Positions 5,902-6,188 of a stretch of DNA of 6,188 nt are shown here, piece after piece (position 1 is the stretch's first letter; each line of letters opens with the position of its first letter). The position numbers and the translations under genes were made by a program. This stretch comes from an uncultured Prevotella sp. (GTDB taxonomy: Bacteria > Bacteroidota > Bacteroidia > Bacteroidales > Bacteroidaceae): positions 1-6,188 of the forward strand of contig CALBJK010000188.1 of NCBI GenBank assembly GCA_937892695.1, given 5' to 3'. A model generated the notes under the pieces. It worked only from the letters and a program-made list of their open reading frames with translations. It was not told where the DNA came from and made no database searches.

Positions 5902-5917
5902 TGTCAGGCGACTGACA
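5902..5917 (+). terminator. Short GNRA-loop hairpin after clpX
   Basis: TGTCAG (5902-5907) and CTGACA (5912-5917) pair perfectly across a GCGA tetraloop, 12 bases after the clpX stop. TCTTATT follows, which is only a weak T tract. It may stabilise the clpX 3' end or cause partial termination rather than being a full terminator. Confidence 0.3.
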
Positions 5918-5930
5918 TCTTATTGGCCGT

Positions 5931-5979
5931 GATTATGGATGACTGCCTGAGCTGGCACGACGGTCTGCCATCCATAATC
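5931..5979. repeat. Perfect 11-base inverted repeat between clpX and recQ
   Basis: GATTATGGATG (5931-5941) and CATCCATAATC (5969-5979) are exact reverse complements around a 27-base interior. That interior contains a smaller TGCC/GGCA stem (5944-5947 with 5954-5957). Outer GGC and GCC can extend the stem with a bulge. The run after it is A-rich rather than T-rich, so it is not a standard + strand terminator. It could be a structured RNA joining clpX and recQ, or a terminator read from the other strand. Confidence 0.6.
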
Positions 5980-6044
5980 GCCAGTCTTAAAAAACAACAG
6001 GGTCTATCGCCCCGTCCCCTTCCAACCCTAACTATTATAACACT

Positions 6045-6188
6045 ATGACATCGAAGGTTAATCTTAACGACGCACTAAAACATTATTTCGGCTTTGACTC
6101 GTTCAAAGGCGAACAGGAAGCTATAATCCGAAATCTGATGGAAGGCAACGACACTTTCGTGCTGATGCCTACCGGCGGTGGCAAGAGC
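6045..6188 (+). CDS. recQ: ATP-dependent DNA helicase RecQ, N-terminal fragment
   Basis: The first 48 codons are visible and the gene runs off the right edge. RecQ is a 3'-to-5' DNA helicase of recombinational repair, normally about 600-730 residues. The fragment shows the RecQ motif 0 region FGFDSFKGEQEAII (residues 15-28, with the conserved Gln24), then FVLMPTGGGKS, the Walker A motif (38-48) that binds ATP. The ATG at 6045 is chosen because it gives the usual short N-terminal lead-in to motif 0. There is no clear Shine-Dalgarno sequence. No TAnnTTTG box is visible in the 154 bases between clpX and this gene, so transcription from the clp promoter is plausible. recQ next to clpX agrees with the order I recall from other Bacteroidales. 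Confidence 0.92.
   Translation, partial: MTSKVNLNDALKHYFGFDSFKGEQEAIIRNLMEGNDTFVLMPTGGGKS

Overview
The window looks like chromosomal DNA of a Bacteroidota bacterium, most likely order Bacteroidales and possibly Prevotella-like. The evidence is the C-terminal end of a SusD/RagB-type protein, a GH84 enzyme closely resembling Bacteroides thetaiotaomicron BtGH84, a clpP-clpX-recQ gene order familiar from Bacteroidales, TAnnTTTG-type promoter boxes and starts without clear Shine-Dalgarno sequences. I could not test the genus. Every gene supported here is on the + strand.

Left part (1-3124): the last 80 codons of a SusD-family outer-membrane glycan-binding lipoprotein end at 244 and are followed by a convincing hairpin terminator (295-328). 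After a roughly 330-base gap holding a TAnnTTTG promoter box comes a complete 848-residue secreted GH84 beta-N-acetylglucosaminidase. This is probably the edge of a polysaccharide-utilisation locus that binds and trims host-type glycans carrying N-acetylglucosamine.

Middle (3125-3872): a 748-base gene-free region carries the most unusual DNA in the window. Three tandem 22-base units with the core AATATGCCGC are followed by an inverted fourth unit. Together they form a 67-base, almost perfect palindrome whose axis lies inside the third unit. Further right are a weak and a strong terminator-like hairpin. Then comes a 56-base sequence present twice in tandem (period 65 bases), each copy containing a promoter-like box, a hairpin and an ATG beginning a MSKL... 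leader reading frame. The second leader frame stops 19 bases before clpP.

Right part (3873-6188): clpP (235 codons) and clpX (415 codons) encode the ClpXP protease, followed by a structured 154-base gap and the first 48 codons of recQ. The position normally held by the catalytic Asp of ClpP is Asn (N199) here; Ser125 and His150 are intact. I see no new defence system or mobile gene cassette. The features worth following up are the palindromic repeat array, the duplicated promoter/leader module and the ClpP triad substitution.
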